Of a stretch of DNA of 64,000 nt, positions 42,547 to 53,257 are shown piece by piece; position 1 is the stretch's first letter, and each line of letters starts with the position of its first letter. The notes under the pieces are model-generated. The model saw only the letters and a program-made list of their open reading frames with translations, had not been told where the DNA came from and did not search any database. A program made the translations under genes and the position numbers. Source of the stretch: Theileria orientalis strain Shintoku (taxonomy: Eukaryota; Apicomplexa; Aconoidasida; Piroplasmida; Theileriidae); NCBI RefSeq assembly GCF_000740895.1, contig NC_025263.1, forward strand, positions 62,001 through 126,000, given 5' to 3'.

Positions 42547-44973
42547 ATGTCTGACTTTAAAGAATGGCAGGGCCTGAGTGTGTATTCCGGCGACGTTATA
42601 TCACACTCTTTACCTAAGGACACTTTAACACATTTCAATTTGGAAGTCTTAAGAAAAATATTAAACAGAAGGACTGGCTCCAATGATTTTGATTTAAACT
42701 CCATTGCTGGCGACTACTCGGTCAGATATGCCCTGAACTATGTTCTAAGCAACTTTGCACTGCGATTTGACAGGCAGTTAACCAGCTTCATTCGATCTAA
42801 TGACACGTCCCGCTTTAGCGGAAAAAGTAAAATCAGATTACACAGGATGTTCAACAGCGAATTGCTCTTGATGTATCTGAATCCGAATGTTTACAGGGAG
42901 TTTGGAAACTCGAATCAACCTAGTTACTATCACCTGTTTTTGTCACTTTTGAGTTCGGTAAACGCAGTCATTGTGGAATCCAGTGAGCCTAACTTGGCGG
43001 AGTTGAAGGCGTCCTGCCATAACATGGATTCCTGTTCATTTTCGAGAGTCAGCGACGGATACATTAACGATATGCTGAAGTTCTACAGAAGGATCGGAGC
43101 TTTGGAGCTGAGCGAGGATTACGTGTTCGGATATGAAGGGGTAAGAGGCGTATCTTTGTTGGACAAGAATAAGTTAACGAACGTGGGAGGCGCCACTTCC
43201 GACATAGGATTCTCCTTTTCTCCGTCTGGCTTCCTGATTCCGTACCATTTGGGCGTACTCAGTTACCTCTGTGAGCATAACGCAATCAATTGCACGGTTC
43301 CGATAGCAGGAGCATCGTCAGGATCACTTTCCGTATGCTCGAGTGTGATTCTAAACGGGTTTATCAACTGTATGAATGTAGTAGAGCGCTTTTCGAAAAG
43401 GTTGAGGTCAATGAATCGGAAAAAATTAGATAAGGGATCGGTGAAAGAAGCTGATTCCGAAGATAAAGAACAGGCTAAAAACTTAGATGACTTAGTCAGG
43501 ATCGGCCTATCAGAAATTTTGAAAGAAGGCTCTCACCAATTTATAAATGAAAGAATAGGAGCATTGACAGTTGGGTACTCGGTGATTAGAAGACTGAGGT
43601 TTAAAACTATGTTGAACTCGCACTTTCTGAGCGTCCCAGACCTGATCGACTGTCTAAGGGCCAGTTCATACATTCCCTTGGTGTCCTCTAAGGACTTTGT
43701 GTACTATAAAGGGGAGCCCTGCTACGACGGACAGCTTAGCCTGAATAGGAGTTTTGGATGCCCGGAAACTAACACTACAAGAGTAGTCAGAGTTAACCCG
43801 TACAATTTTACGTCCAGCTCAATAAATAAGCAGAGGTTATTGAACGAATACATAACGCCGCACCTGACGACGAGTGATAGATTCTTAGCATATTACGTAC
43901 GGCTAAAGTCGATAATATATCAGTTGTACATCAGAAGGCTGACGCTTGAAACCCTGAACATGGTTTCGGAGTTTAAAAATGAACTCATTCACGCAATTAA
44001 CCTGTATAACCACGTTGCAAAGCAGTCGATACCGAAGGTAAAAGTTGACCGCTCAAAGCTGACAAGTTACGTCGAGACGAGAGAATATTCGAAACTGTCG
44101 GCTTTATGGAGCTCTAGAAGTATGATGGACCTGTTTGTGCTGGTCTCAAACTACGAGAACACAGTGGAAGTTGACAAGTATAACCTCAGGAAGTATGAGG
44201 CGGCCGAGAACACGGATATCGTTAAAACGCTGGGGTCGTCCAAGTTTCTGAAGAGGCCCATACACACCTCGCCAGTGTCGCTCCTGACGTACCTGTACCT
44301 GCAGTTGGCGCAGTTTTTAGGGCGTTCAGTGACTGAATACATCCAGGATGACCCTTCCTCGTTTGTGTCCCAATATAGTAGCATCTGTGGCACGCACCAG
44401 GTGGACGACTCAGCGCGCAGGGCCAGTAACTTGGTGAATCTTTTGACCCTGCTTGTCCCACCCTTGCTATTAATTTACAACTATTCCGCTTCCACTGGAC
44501 TGCTTTGCAATAATGTCCCCAAAAAGGAGCAGTTTAACATATCCTTGTATTCGTCCGACGAGTATCAGTTGAGGTTTTTCTACGACCTCGGGAAAACAGA
44601 CGCTTTCCGTTGGATTATTAAGGAATACGTCAAATTTGAAAACTATCTTTACTTGAGGATTCTGCAACTCATGAAGTGCAGCGACAATCACAACACTTCA
44701 CACAAATTAGAAAGTCCCAATTGTTTCAACAATTCACACACGGATACGCTGTTACACAATAAGCAAAGGAAATTGTTGACTGATAATTTGATCTTGGTCA
44801 CCCAGGATAACTTGGATGAGCAGCTGACCAGAGATTCTGTATACTATAGATTGTTTTCGGAGCTTAACAACGCAGTTCGCAGTGTCATTATGGATAACTC
44901 TATTGACTCGCACTTTTCACACATTCTCTCACACTCACACTTCTGGAATTACAACAAACAATACAGATTTTAA
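42547..44973 (+). CDS. Patatin-like phospholipase
   Basis: A single-exon 808-aa protein. The N-terminal 215 residues are helical and unassigned. The patatin domain starts at about residue 222 with the oxyanion-hole motif SFSPSGFLIPYHLGVLSYL, followed by the nucleophile elbow G255-A-S257-S-G259 and the catalytic aspartate in Y-D394-G-Q. The Ser-Asp dyad is therefore intact, although the last motif is DGQ rather than DGG/DGA. Patatin enzymes cleave acyl chains from phospholipids or neutral lipids. An insertion of about 60 charged residues lies between elbow and aspartate. The 400 residues after the domain have no known match. No signal peptide is visible. Confidence 0.85.
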   Translation: MSDFKEWQGLSVYSGDVISHSLPKDTLTHFNLEVLRKILNRRTGSNDFDLNSIAGDYSVRYALNYVLSNFALRFDRQLTSFIRSNDTSRFSGKSKIRLHRMFNSELLLMYLNPNVYREFGNSNQPSYYHLFLSLLSSVNAVIVESSEPNLAELKASCHNMDSCSFSRVSDGYINDMLKFYRRIGALELSEDYVFGYEGVRGVSLLDKNKLTNVGGATSDIGFSFSPSGFLIPYHLGVLSYLCEHNAINCTVPIAGASSGSLSVCSSVILNGFINCMNVVERFSKRLRSMNRKKLDKGSVKEADSEDKEQAKNLDDLVRIGLSEILKEGSHQFINERIGALTVGYSVIRRLRFKTMLNSHFLSVPDLIDCLRASSYIPLVSSKDFVYYKGEPCYDGQLSLNRSFGCPETNTTRVVRVNPYNFTSSSINKQRLLNEYITPHLTTSDRFLAYYVRLKSIIYQLYIRRLTLETLNMVSEFKNELIHAINLYNHVAKQSIPKVKVDRSKLTSYVETREYSKLSALWSSRSMMDLFVLVSNYENTVEVDKYNLRKYEAAENTDIVKTLGSSKFLKRPIHTSPVSLLTYLYLQLAQFLGRSVTEYIQDDPSSFVSQYSSICGTHQVDDSARRASNLVNLLTLLVPPLLLIYNYSASTGLLCNNVPKKEQFNISLYSSDEYQLRFFYDLGKTDAFRWIIKEYVKFENYLYLRILQLMKCSDNHNTSHKLESPNCFNNSHTDTLLHNKQRKLLTDNLILVTQDNLDEQLTRDSVYYRLFSELNNAVRSVIMDNSIDSHFSHILSHSHFWNYNKQYRF

Positions 44974-45697
44974 TTTCAATGAACGACATTTTCATACATT
45001 ATTACTTTATACACGCACGTATGTTTTATATATCAATAAATTCACACACACATATGTATACTAATACACACATATATATACTCACACACATATATCAGTG
45101 TATATAATGTATATACATCATTCTATACACACACAAGTCAACTAAGTATATACTATATGGTAACCGGTAACAACACATATACTTCAGTAAGAATTATTAA
45201 TACAAACAAGTTTCTGCAGCTGTATACTCCTTTGCAGCCTAATATACCAGTTTCCCTCAAAATATTGCAAAAATTATTTATTGGTACTTTCCCCTCAAAA
45301 ATTACACTTTCGCCAACGATGTACTCATCCCCTCAAATTTTCCAAAATAACGAAAAAATAGAAAAATGAATTAAATAATCATCTTTATCGTTTAAAACAC
45401 ACCTATATAACTTATTTCATTGTGTATTTATATAATTTTTGATAACTTTTTAAGAATCCACTTCAGACAATAAAGTTGACTAGAAAGATCCAACTCAAAT
45501 TCTTTATTCCACGAGACGTATCTATTAATTATCATTAAATACACATCTATCAATTATAAGTGATTCATATATCAATTTTTTAAAACAATTTATACAACAC
45601 ATGTGCATATTTTTGATGGAAAGTTTATGAATATTGACAAAATCACTCATAGCTATCAAGTCCCTAACTTATCATTCAGTTCAATATAATATTGAAA
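44974..45697. other. Spacer with CA/TA tract; possible hidden minus-strand exons
   Basis: The first 180 bp are the 3' region of the patatin gene and carry a CACACA/TATATA tract (45005-45125). Between 45153 and 45332 the minus strand is open for 59 codons and less AT-rich than its surroundings, and a second open block of about 33 codons lies near 45430-45530; I could not join them by a good splice. The plus strand is also open over part of this, so coding is undecided. Confidence 0.4.
45005..45125. repeat. CA/TA alternating tract
   Basis: A run of CACACATATGTATA-type words downstream of the patatin gene. It is the third alternating purine-pyrimidine tract located at a gene 3' end in this window. 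Confidence 0.6.
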
Positions 45698-46718
45698 ATG
45701 GCACCTTTGAAGGTATTTAATATTATAACTCTGTTGTACGTTTTTTGTTCTCTTGGTCTTACAGCTTGGATAACTGTTGACTTGTACTATACCATTAACC
45801 CTGCTAATAAAAAGACAAAAAGCGACGGTCGCGGAAGAGGTATCAGTGTAAATCAAGATACAAAAATTCATAAAGTAGTTATAATTCAACACTAATTTAC
45901 TGTAAAATATTTGAGTTGACTCCAAACAAAATACTATTATTGAAACCTACCCAAAATATTTAAACTCTAATCTATTTACAGGGGATAAATTGCAAGAGAC
46001 TAAGCCGTTGCCCTCATCTGATAAAAATGACGGTATATTTAGTGAACTATATGGAGATCCAACTAAAAATAAACTATCTGATTACCCCAAATCGCCTGTA
46101 AAGGTTAAAGTAGTTGATAAACCCGTACAGAAAAAAGACGAGGATGTAAATGATGGTATTTTCACAGAGTTATATGGTGACTTATCTCCTGAAATTAAAT
46201 CTACAAAACCAAAGGATGTCCCTGAGGTTATAAAGACGCAAGAACAACGAGCACCGAACAAATTTGAGGACGATTTTGAGGAGGTCAAGGCTGAGGACGA
46301 GAATTACGGCATCATGGGTGAAATCAGTGGCCATCCGACCAAGACAAAGTTGCCTAAGGAAAAAATTGCAAAGCTGGCTAGAAAGTTTAATTTGAAAAGG
46401 CTGGAGGAGGACGTCGACGTAGTTGATCCTGAGGATGAAAACTACGGCATAATGTCTGAAGTCCATGGGTACCACAACCGAACCAAGATGTCCAAGCCCA
46501 AAGATCTAGATGAAGTGGTTCAAAAACCCAAGGCGGTTTCTCAGGAGTCTTTGGTGCCCAAAAAAGCACACGAGACTCTGCCTAAACCGGCCAAACCTCA
46601 TGTTGAGGTTGACCCTGATAGTCCCAAAAAAGTCGTAAAGGAGGTAAAGGGGCCTGACAGGGTTTCGAACGTCCATGGGCAGCCTGGCTTTGATGGATCT
46701 GATGAATTCTTTGAATAA
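45698..46718 (+). CDS. Signal-peptide protein with GI[FM]-E repeats
   Basis: Two exons, 45698-45839 and 45982-46718, joined across 142 nt; 292 aa. A signal peptide or signal anchor covers about residues 6-30 (FNIITLLYVFCSLGLTAWIT). The rest is very hydrophilic and lysine/aspartate/proline-rich, with four related units: NDGIFSELYGDPTK, NDGIFTELYGDLSPE, NYGIMGEISGHPTK and NYGIMSEVHGYHNR (coding positions near 46029, 46152, 46305 and 46440). No known domain. It is probably secreted or held by the N-terminal anchor and exposed to the host; function unknown. If the intron is retained the protein would end at 45895. The gene ends 58 bp from the convergent EF-hand gene. Confidence 0.75.
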
Positions 46719-46776
46719 CACGTATAAGAGAGGCATCACTTTAGCATTAACCTACGCGTTGTGTTCGACTTAAAAT

Positions 46777-47395
46777 TTACTTGTTCACTAGGTCCTCGTA
46801 CTCCACTTCGTCTCCTTCGAGGGCCAGCATGCTACAATAATGTTTTATTTTTTTATACTTCACTTACTTAAAGAACGTTTCCAGCTCGTTCTTCGAGAGA
46901 GGCTCTCCTACGTTTGACAGCAGCTTTTCCAGCAGACCCTTACTTATTCTTCCTGTGTTCTACACATCTTTATCTTAATAAACTCTAACGTTCGTGTCAT
47001 AAAATTTAAATAGTTCTCTCAGGTTTGCGTGTGTATCTTCTGGGTGTTCGATTGTCTTCAAGAATCCTTTAAGTCCTGTCAAATCACATTGTGGTCCTGA
47101 TTTTCTTGAAAATTCCTCCACTTCTTTAATTGATGGAGCGTATCCCTAATTTTTTTATTTTAATTATTTTTCTATTAATTTTCCCTTACATATCAGTACA
47201 TCTCTTTTACATACTTTACTTTTATTTTATACATATTTACTTACCAATTCGCTTACTAACTCCCTCAATTGGCTTGTTTGTACATAGTTTTTTCCTCCCT
47301 AAGTATTTATTTATTTTTAGCTGATAAGTTACTGAGTATGATGAAAATAATGTTTCTACGCTGTTCGATGACCTTGGTACTATATTTACTACCAT
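46777..47395 (-). CDS. EF-hand protein, calmodulin/myosin light chain-like
   Basis: Five exons: 47395-47333, 47298-47245, 47145-46990, 46959-46868, 46831-46777; 139 aa, with introns of 34, 99, 30 and 36 nt. No exon is long enough to stand out alone, but together they give the calmodulin ground plan with matched spacing: ETLFSSYS, TSQLRELVSELGYAPS, LRELFKFYDTNNTGRISKG, LLEKLLSNVGEPLSKNEL and VEYEDLVNK. The calcium loops are mostly degenerate; only the third (DTNNTGRI) keeps several ligand-type residues. This fits a myosin light chain or other structural partner better than a calcium sensor. Possible partner: an IQ-motif myosin; not shown by sequence. Confidence 0.82.
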
Positions 47396-47593
47396 TTTAC
47401 TGTTTTATTTTAAATTACACTTATTATTATATACTTTTTACACTGGTTTTTATTAAATTCCACAATATTTTTTAATTCTTTCCTCACAAAAATGTGCACG
47501 TGTTCATCTTCATTTATTTACTCTTATTACTTCTATTTGCCTCATATATTACCAATATATTATGAAAGTATCTATATTATTTGTTTTTGTGGT

Positions 47594-48247
47594 TTATGCG
47601 AAGAACAGTATGTATCCTACCATCAGGACTCCCACTACTATCAAAAACACTGAGTTTGTGTATGCTCTTCTTTGCTCTATTCAAGCCGTCACTATCTTCT
47701 GTTCTTACCTGGCGTCATATTGTGTGTTGACTGGTTCAATCCGAACAGACTTGATATATTCGGCCCGCTGCTCGAGGACCACACTCCGAATGGCAGCACG
47801 AACGAGAATGGAAATGCTCCAAACGATATCGAGACCCCTCCGTCGTATCCTCTGAAAAACTGCGGATTTATCTGTTTGCGCTTACTGGTTGTCCCCTCTG
47901 CTCCGATCTTGGCCTTTCCGCCTTCGGCCTAGGCTCCTCAGGCTTATTCCTGCCAATTTTTATCTACTATTTACTTCGCACCTTGGATCAGTTTGGTTTT
48001 GTCCGTGTCCGTAGAGCGGTATTACGTTTTCTCTCGATATTCCTGCTTGGCATATTGGACACTGGTAGTTTCTCCGGTTCATCCACGAGAGGAGGCACGA
48101 CCAGCAGAACAGGTGGCCGCATCTCGTCACCACCGGTTCGTTTACGTCGTCGAAGCATATGTTACATTCGAAGTTTGTGTTTTTCCTTTTTTCCGGGTCC
48201 TCTTTCACGTTTTCTCCTTTTTTCCCTTCCATTACTCTCGATTCCAT
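47594..48247 (-). CDS. RNF5/RNF185-like membrane RING E3 ligase
   Basis: Four exons: 48247-47982, 47949-47886, 47859-47709, 47676-47594; 187 aa, introns 32, 26 and 32 nt. The N-terminal part has a C3HC4 RING finger: C-N-I-C ... C-G-H-L-F-C-W-x-C-L ... C-P-I-C (about residues 28-70), with the W-x-C-L-x-x-W and N-V-I-P-L-Y-G-x-G context typical of RNF5/RNF185. A proline/arginine linker, then [13 protein letters not shown] as in RNF185, and a single C-terminal transmembrane helix ([18 protein letters not shown]) follow. These ligases sit in the ER membrane and mark misfolded proteins for degradation. The UBE2G-type E2 at 26340-26917 is a plausible partner. Confidence 0.92.
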
Positions 48248-48580
48248 ATACTTTTATGCTAATCTCTCTTTAAATCTTTAAATTATTTTCATCTTTTCTT
48301 TATTTTTTATTACTTTATCTTCCTTTTTAGTTTATTATTGTTTCTTCTCTGATGCTGATCTCTATCATTTATTTATGCTCATAGAATCTATCTGGAGGTT
48401 ACAATATTTATTAAACATCTATTTAATTTTAAATATTATAATTTTTTATTATTTAATTTTGGAATCCTTCTTTTTTTCTCTGAAATGTTTTCTTACTTCT
48501 TTTATGGTGTGCTTTGCTTACTATATACATTTATTTTACTTATTATATTATTTTTTATTTTCTCTTTCCTTTTATTTGAC
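48248..48580. other. Spacer
   Basis: Upstream region of the RING gene and downstream region of gatA. Very T-rich on the plus strand; holds TGGAATCC (48460-48467). No gene seen. Confidence 0.55.
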
Positions 48581-50387
48581 TTATTTGTTCATGTTATCTT
48601 CGTATATTCTTGAGATTTCGAACAGTTTGTGGTCCTGGAGGTATCCTCCTGTTATTTGGAACGCGTTTGGTCTTGTTCCGTTCCTCAGGGGCAACGACAT
48701 TGAGCACACTCCCAGTATCGGCGCCACTGTTTCGAATATGTCCAGCTACGCTTCCATTTAAGCCTTTTAACTTACCATGTACATGTTCTTTGACTGGTAG
48801 TCTTCGTTTTTGAGCGGCAGCACTTCCGACGTCGTCGGCGTTATCAGGAACTCCACCTCCTTGAACATTTTGTTCTTCTCCACCCACTTCACCAGCTCCC
48901 TCTTCTTATCTTCGAACAGCTTTTCCACTTCGTAGCTCACTTCCTTCACGTACTCTCCTACACGTTTCCTATTTTTCATTTTACCTACCCAGCAGGAACC
49001 TTTCTGTTATTCTCGGGTCCAGGTTAAGCAGGAACTCCTCCAGCTCCTGGTGCTTCTTCTGATACGGGTGGTTTTTGAACCTTCTTATGTTCGTCGCCAC
49101 GTTTTTCGCAGTTTTCAGGTAGTAGAGTGCTGTGCACTCTCTCAGCTTCAGTGCCTCCACCTTCACTACCTCCGCTCCCAATTTTTTTGTTATTTTTTCC
49201 ACGTTTTCCATGTTTTTCTTATTTTCTTCGTCTATGTATCCCAGTTTATATATTTCTTCTGCGTCGAACATTCCTATCTTAAGTTTTTCCAGCGACTTCC
49301 ATCCATTCATAATTCCTACGTTCATCAGTTACCTCATTACATTAATCATCACCTAACTTCACCACCGCCACTAAACTACTTAAATACCTCCTATTTCTTA
49401 TATTTAACTATTTACTCTAAATATTCTTATTTCTTCTACTCAGCTGTGTTCACTTGAACGATTAACTTACTTTTCGACGTGCTTGTTCTTTCTACCAGTT
49501 CTCCCACCTTCCTCTTCAACTCGTCTGCTTCCGGCCTACTGTTCATGTCCTTTCTATCGTGTCCTATTGTCGCGGCCGCCATTATCAGCGCCTGTTCCAC
49601 GTTGTTCGTTATGTATCCTACTGTGTCGAAGGATCCGCACAGCTCACTCATTCCGTACCTGCTTATAACTCCGTAGGACGGCCTGTAGCCCACTGCTGAT
49701 GCGAAGGCTGCTGGGCACCTCACTGAGCCTCCCGTGTCCGTTCCCACTGCGCAGGTCACTGCGTTTCCTGAGACTGCCACTGCCGAGCCTCCTGAGGACC
49801 CTCCCACTATGTACTCTTCTCCCAGCGGGTTTATAACTTCCGTCGTGTTCGATCCCACTCCGAATCCGTTTAATTTTGTCTTTCCTACTACTATTATTCC
49901 CTGTTCCAGCAGTCCCTTCACTGACGTTGCTGTGTACGACGACTTATATGGTCCTTTTGTCACTCCTACTTACTTTTACTTTTCCTTTCCACTTACCGTT
50001 TGAAAATGGTACTTCCTTCAACGTCAAATTATCTTTCAGTGCCACTGGCAGTCCGAACAACTTCATTTTTTCTCCTTCTCCTCTTCTCACTCTTTCCACT
50101 ATTCTTACTACTTGTTCAAATATTTCATATTTATTCAACACATAGCAGTATGCTTCGTACTTATTCAATTCCTTCTCGTCCACTTTCTCCTTTCCTCCAT
50201 TTTGTACTGACTCTAGGCATTTGACTATGTATTTCCAGCCGCTCGTTTCTCTCCATGCTTCGTGCGTTGCTTTTCCTTCATACTTATTACTATGGTTTAA
50301 AAACTCCTTCACGTATTTTTGTATTTGCGATTTACTATATTCTTTTTTTATTTCCGGGTATTTTACAATCCCGTTACACTTTATCAT
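48581..50387 (-). CDS. gatA: Glutamyl-tRNA(Gln) amidotransferase subunit A
   Basis: Five exons: 50387-49997, 49965-49471, 49315-48989, 48957-48776, 48745-48581; 519 aa. GatA releases ammonia from glutamine so that GatB can convert misacylated Glu-tRNA(Gln) to Gln-tRNA(Gln); in apicomplexans this serves the apicoplast. The amidase triad is intact: Lys118 (PVALKDN), cis-Ser187 (GGSSGGS) and nucleophile Ser211 (DTGGSVRCP), with the 24-residue Ser-Ser spacing of the family. Introns are 31, 155, 31 and 30 nt; the third acceptor is the second AG (before 48957), because the first gives a stop. The first 105 residues are unusual and lysine-rich, and no signal peptide is seen, so an upstream exon may be missing. 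Confidence 0.88.
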
Positions 50388-50668
50388 TAACTTATTTTTA
50401 CTTTATAATATTGATGTGTATGTTATTTTATTAATTTTTATTTTTATTACACATGTGACTAGGAAGGTTTACTTACAATTGAAATTACTTTTTTATTTCA
50501 CTTTTACTTACTATATATTTGTACAATTTATTAAATTTTAGTATTTTTATTTTTACTTTTCCTTTTTTTCCACCTTTTATTTTCTTTTAATGGGGACGCT
50601 ATCTCCCACTCGCACCTACTCTTATTTTCTATCACATACTAATATACATTCCATCATATTTATTACTT

Positions 50669-52263
50669 TTATAATTCCTTTTCTGTCTTTCTTCCGTATC
50701 CGTTTACTCTGTGGCTGTTTCCGCTTTTCTTCTTCTCGTGAGATAGATCCTTTGCGTGTTCCCACAGGAAGTCTGGTTCTTCTCTTCCGAAGTGTCCGTA
50801 TACGCTTGTTTTTCTGAATATTGGTCTTCTCAGCTTCAGTTCCTCTATTATGTGTCCTACTCTGAAGTTAAAATTTCTCAGTATTATGTTTTCCAGGTCT
50901 TCGTCTGTGTATCCTTTTGTCACTGTTCTGTACGAGTTTACGTATAGTGACACTGGGTCCACCAGTCCTATTGAGTACGACACTTGCACTAGCACTCTTT
51001 TACAGAATCCGTTGACCACCAGTGACTTTGCTACCCATCTTGCGTAGTACGCTCCTGATCTATCTACTTTCGTTGCGTCTTTTCCTGAGAAGCATCCTCC
51101 ACCGTGTGCTCCCCATCCTCCGTACGTATCCACTATTATTTTTCTTCCTGTCAGTCCTGCGTCTGACGAGGGCCCTCCTACTACAAACGACCCTGCTACG
51201 TTGAACAGAAACTCCGTGTTTTCGTCTATTAGGTTTTTTGGCATAACTTTCATCACTACGTGCTGCATCAGGTCCTTTTTCATTTTTTCGTAGTCAACCT
51301 ACATATTTTATATATTTTTACTAATTCACCAATCTCACTTCCTAATATTCTATTCACTACTTTCATCACCCTTATACACTTCATTTACTATAACTTATCT
51401 ATCTACTACTTCTAACAAAGTCACTGTCCACTTACGTCTGGGTTATGTTGTGTGCACAGCAGTATTGTGTGAATTCTTTTCGGCTCCACCACGTCGTTTG
51501 TGTTCTTTCTGTACTCCAGAGTCACCTGCGTCTTAGAATCCGGCCTCAGGTACGGCACTATGTTGTTCTTCCTCACGTACGCTAACCTCTGCACCAGCTT
51601 CGTTGCTAGCAGGTGTGACAGTGGGAATGCTTCTGGCGTCTCATTCGTTGCGTAACCAAACATAATTCCCTGGTCTCCTAATTTTCCGTTATTTCTTTCC
51701 TTTCTGCTTACTATCTTAACTACCTTATCACCAATACTCACTACTATTTTATTTTTTTTCTTCTTACCTGCTCCTATTTGTTCAATTGACCTTCCCACGT
51801 GTACGTTTTTTGCTATTTCTGGCGATTGTGTTTTAAGTTTCAATATTATATTTACCTTTTCACAGTCCAATCCTATTTATTTATTTTTAACGTTCCTTTT
51901 ATTCTTTACATCTACTTTATTTATTTATTTTTTTACCTTTATCTATGGACGTGTATCCTACTTCTCTGATCAAATCTCTGACCACCTTTTCGTAATCAAC
52001 TTTGGCCTTTGTGCTTATTTCTCCGAATACCATTATTGTATCAAATGTTGCGCACACTTCACAGCCCACTTTGCTTTCCGGGTCCTATATTTAAATTTAT
52101 TTTAATTCTTTGATTTTCTTATTTTACTAACCTGTTCCAGGCACGCGTCCAATATCGCGTCTGATATTTGATCGCATAGTTTGTCTGGGTGCCCTTCGCT
52201 TACTGATTCTGACGTGAATAGGAAGTTTTCCGAGGATTGGTTTATATATTTTGGCAGAGTCAT
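50669..52263 (-). CDS. S-adenosylmethionine synthetase
   Basis: Five exons: 52263-52132, 52084-51937, 51872-51768, 51677-51436, 51298-50669; 418 aa. The enzyme makes S-adenosylmethionine from methionine and ATP, supplying methyl groups and polyamine synthesis in the cytosol. Hallmarks: [16 protein letters not shown] near the start, [16 protein letters not shown] (made only when the 90-nt intron 51678-51767 is removed), and the P-loop [15 protein letters not shown]. The third intron is a multiple of three without stops, so its retention would add 30 lysine-rich residues inside a catalytic loop. The C-terminus is extended by about 25 basic residues. Other introns are 47, 64 and 137 nt. Confidence 0.94.
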
Positions 52264-52757
52264 TTAGACACACTAAACGGTTACTGATACATTTAAAATA
52301 AATTAAAATTTACACTGGTTTTTTAAAACATCAGCTTTATCGAGAGTCTTATTTTGGTGAATGTTGTAAACATGAATTGAGTTCCACTCTGTGTGAAAAA
52401 TGTTCAGGGTTAAAATTAAAATTTTTTTATCAGAACATTTATGTCCGGCAAATCAAGTTTAGATTTTAGAAACACAAAACACAAATGAAGCTTTATATAT
52501 ATATTTGGCTACCAACATACTCATTGGCCCCAGCATCACTCTTATTTTTATTATTTGCACTTATTGCGACTTTTTATTACTTTACTCCTTTAGTATAACT
52601 AGCATTGAATTATAATTGAGACCTTTATTATAGTTTTAAGATGCTACCTATTTTGTAAATTATTATTTCATCTTTAGGATTCTTATCTGTTCACAATCTT
52701 TTTTTCCTGTATACTATTTTTTTCAATTAAATTTTGTGAGTATTTTGTTGTATTAAC
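52264..52757. other. Divergent promoter region
   Basis: AT-rich spacer between the SAM synthetase gene (minus) and SNU13 (plus). No gene seen. Confidence 0.55.
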
Positions 52758-53257
52758 ATGGCTTCTAACGACGACAACACTTCTAAGGCCTTCCCCTTGG
52801 CTACTGATCATATGAATAGTTTTCTCCTGGACTTGGTTCAACAGGCTGCTAACTACAAGCAGCTGAAGAAGGGAGCTAACGAAGGTACTTTTATTTACTT
52901 TTACTTTATTTCTTCAGCTACCAAGGCTTTGAATCGAGGAATAGCCGAAGTTGTTGTTTTGGCCGCTGATGCGGAACCTTTGGAGATCATTTTGCACTTA
53001 CCCCTGGTCTGTGAGGACAAGGTACGTTTATATCTCATAGACAAGTACTTATTCCTGCACACATACTTATTTTCTTAAACTTTTAACCAATTTTACAGAA
53101 TGTTCCTTATATCTTTGTGCCAAGTAAGATTGCTCTTGGCCGAGCTTGTGGAGTTTCTCGCCCCGTTATTTCCTGCGCCATTACCAGCAGAGAAGGCTCG
53201 CCCTTGAACCAGCAGATTGTTGACGCCAAGGACCAGATAGAGCGCCTTTTGATATGA
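52758..53257 (+). CDS. SNU13: SNU13 / NHP2L1 (15.5K) snRNP protein
   Basis: Three exons, 52758-52884, 52918-53021 and 53099-53257; 129 aa, the usual length. It is an L7Ae-family protein that binds kink-turns in U4 snRNA and box C/D snoRNAs, seeding U4 snRNP and snoRNP assembly. The RNA-binding motif [20 protein letters not shown] is intact across the first intron, and [22 protein letters not shown] near the end marks the SNU13 branch rather than NHP2 or L30. Introns are 33 and 77 nt. With the SART3-like protein at 22754-26236 it is the second U4/U6 factor in the window. Confidence 0.95.

Noticed and set aside
45157..45369. Plus-strand 70-residue protein
   Set aside because: No motif, lies in a 3' spacer, and the opposite strand is equally open, so neither is called as a gene.
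51678..51767. Lysine-rich insertion in SAM synthetase
   Set aside because: It interrupts the invariant GAGDQG motif and has exact GT-AG borders, so it is treated as an intron rather than a parasite-specific insertion.
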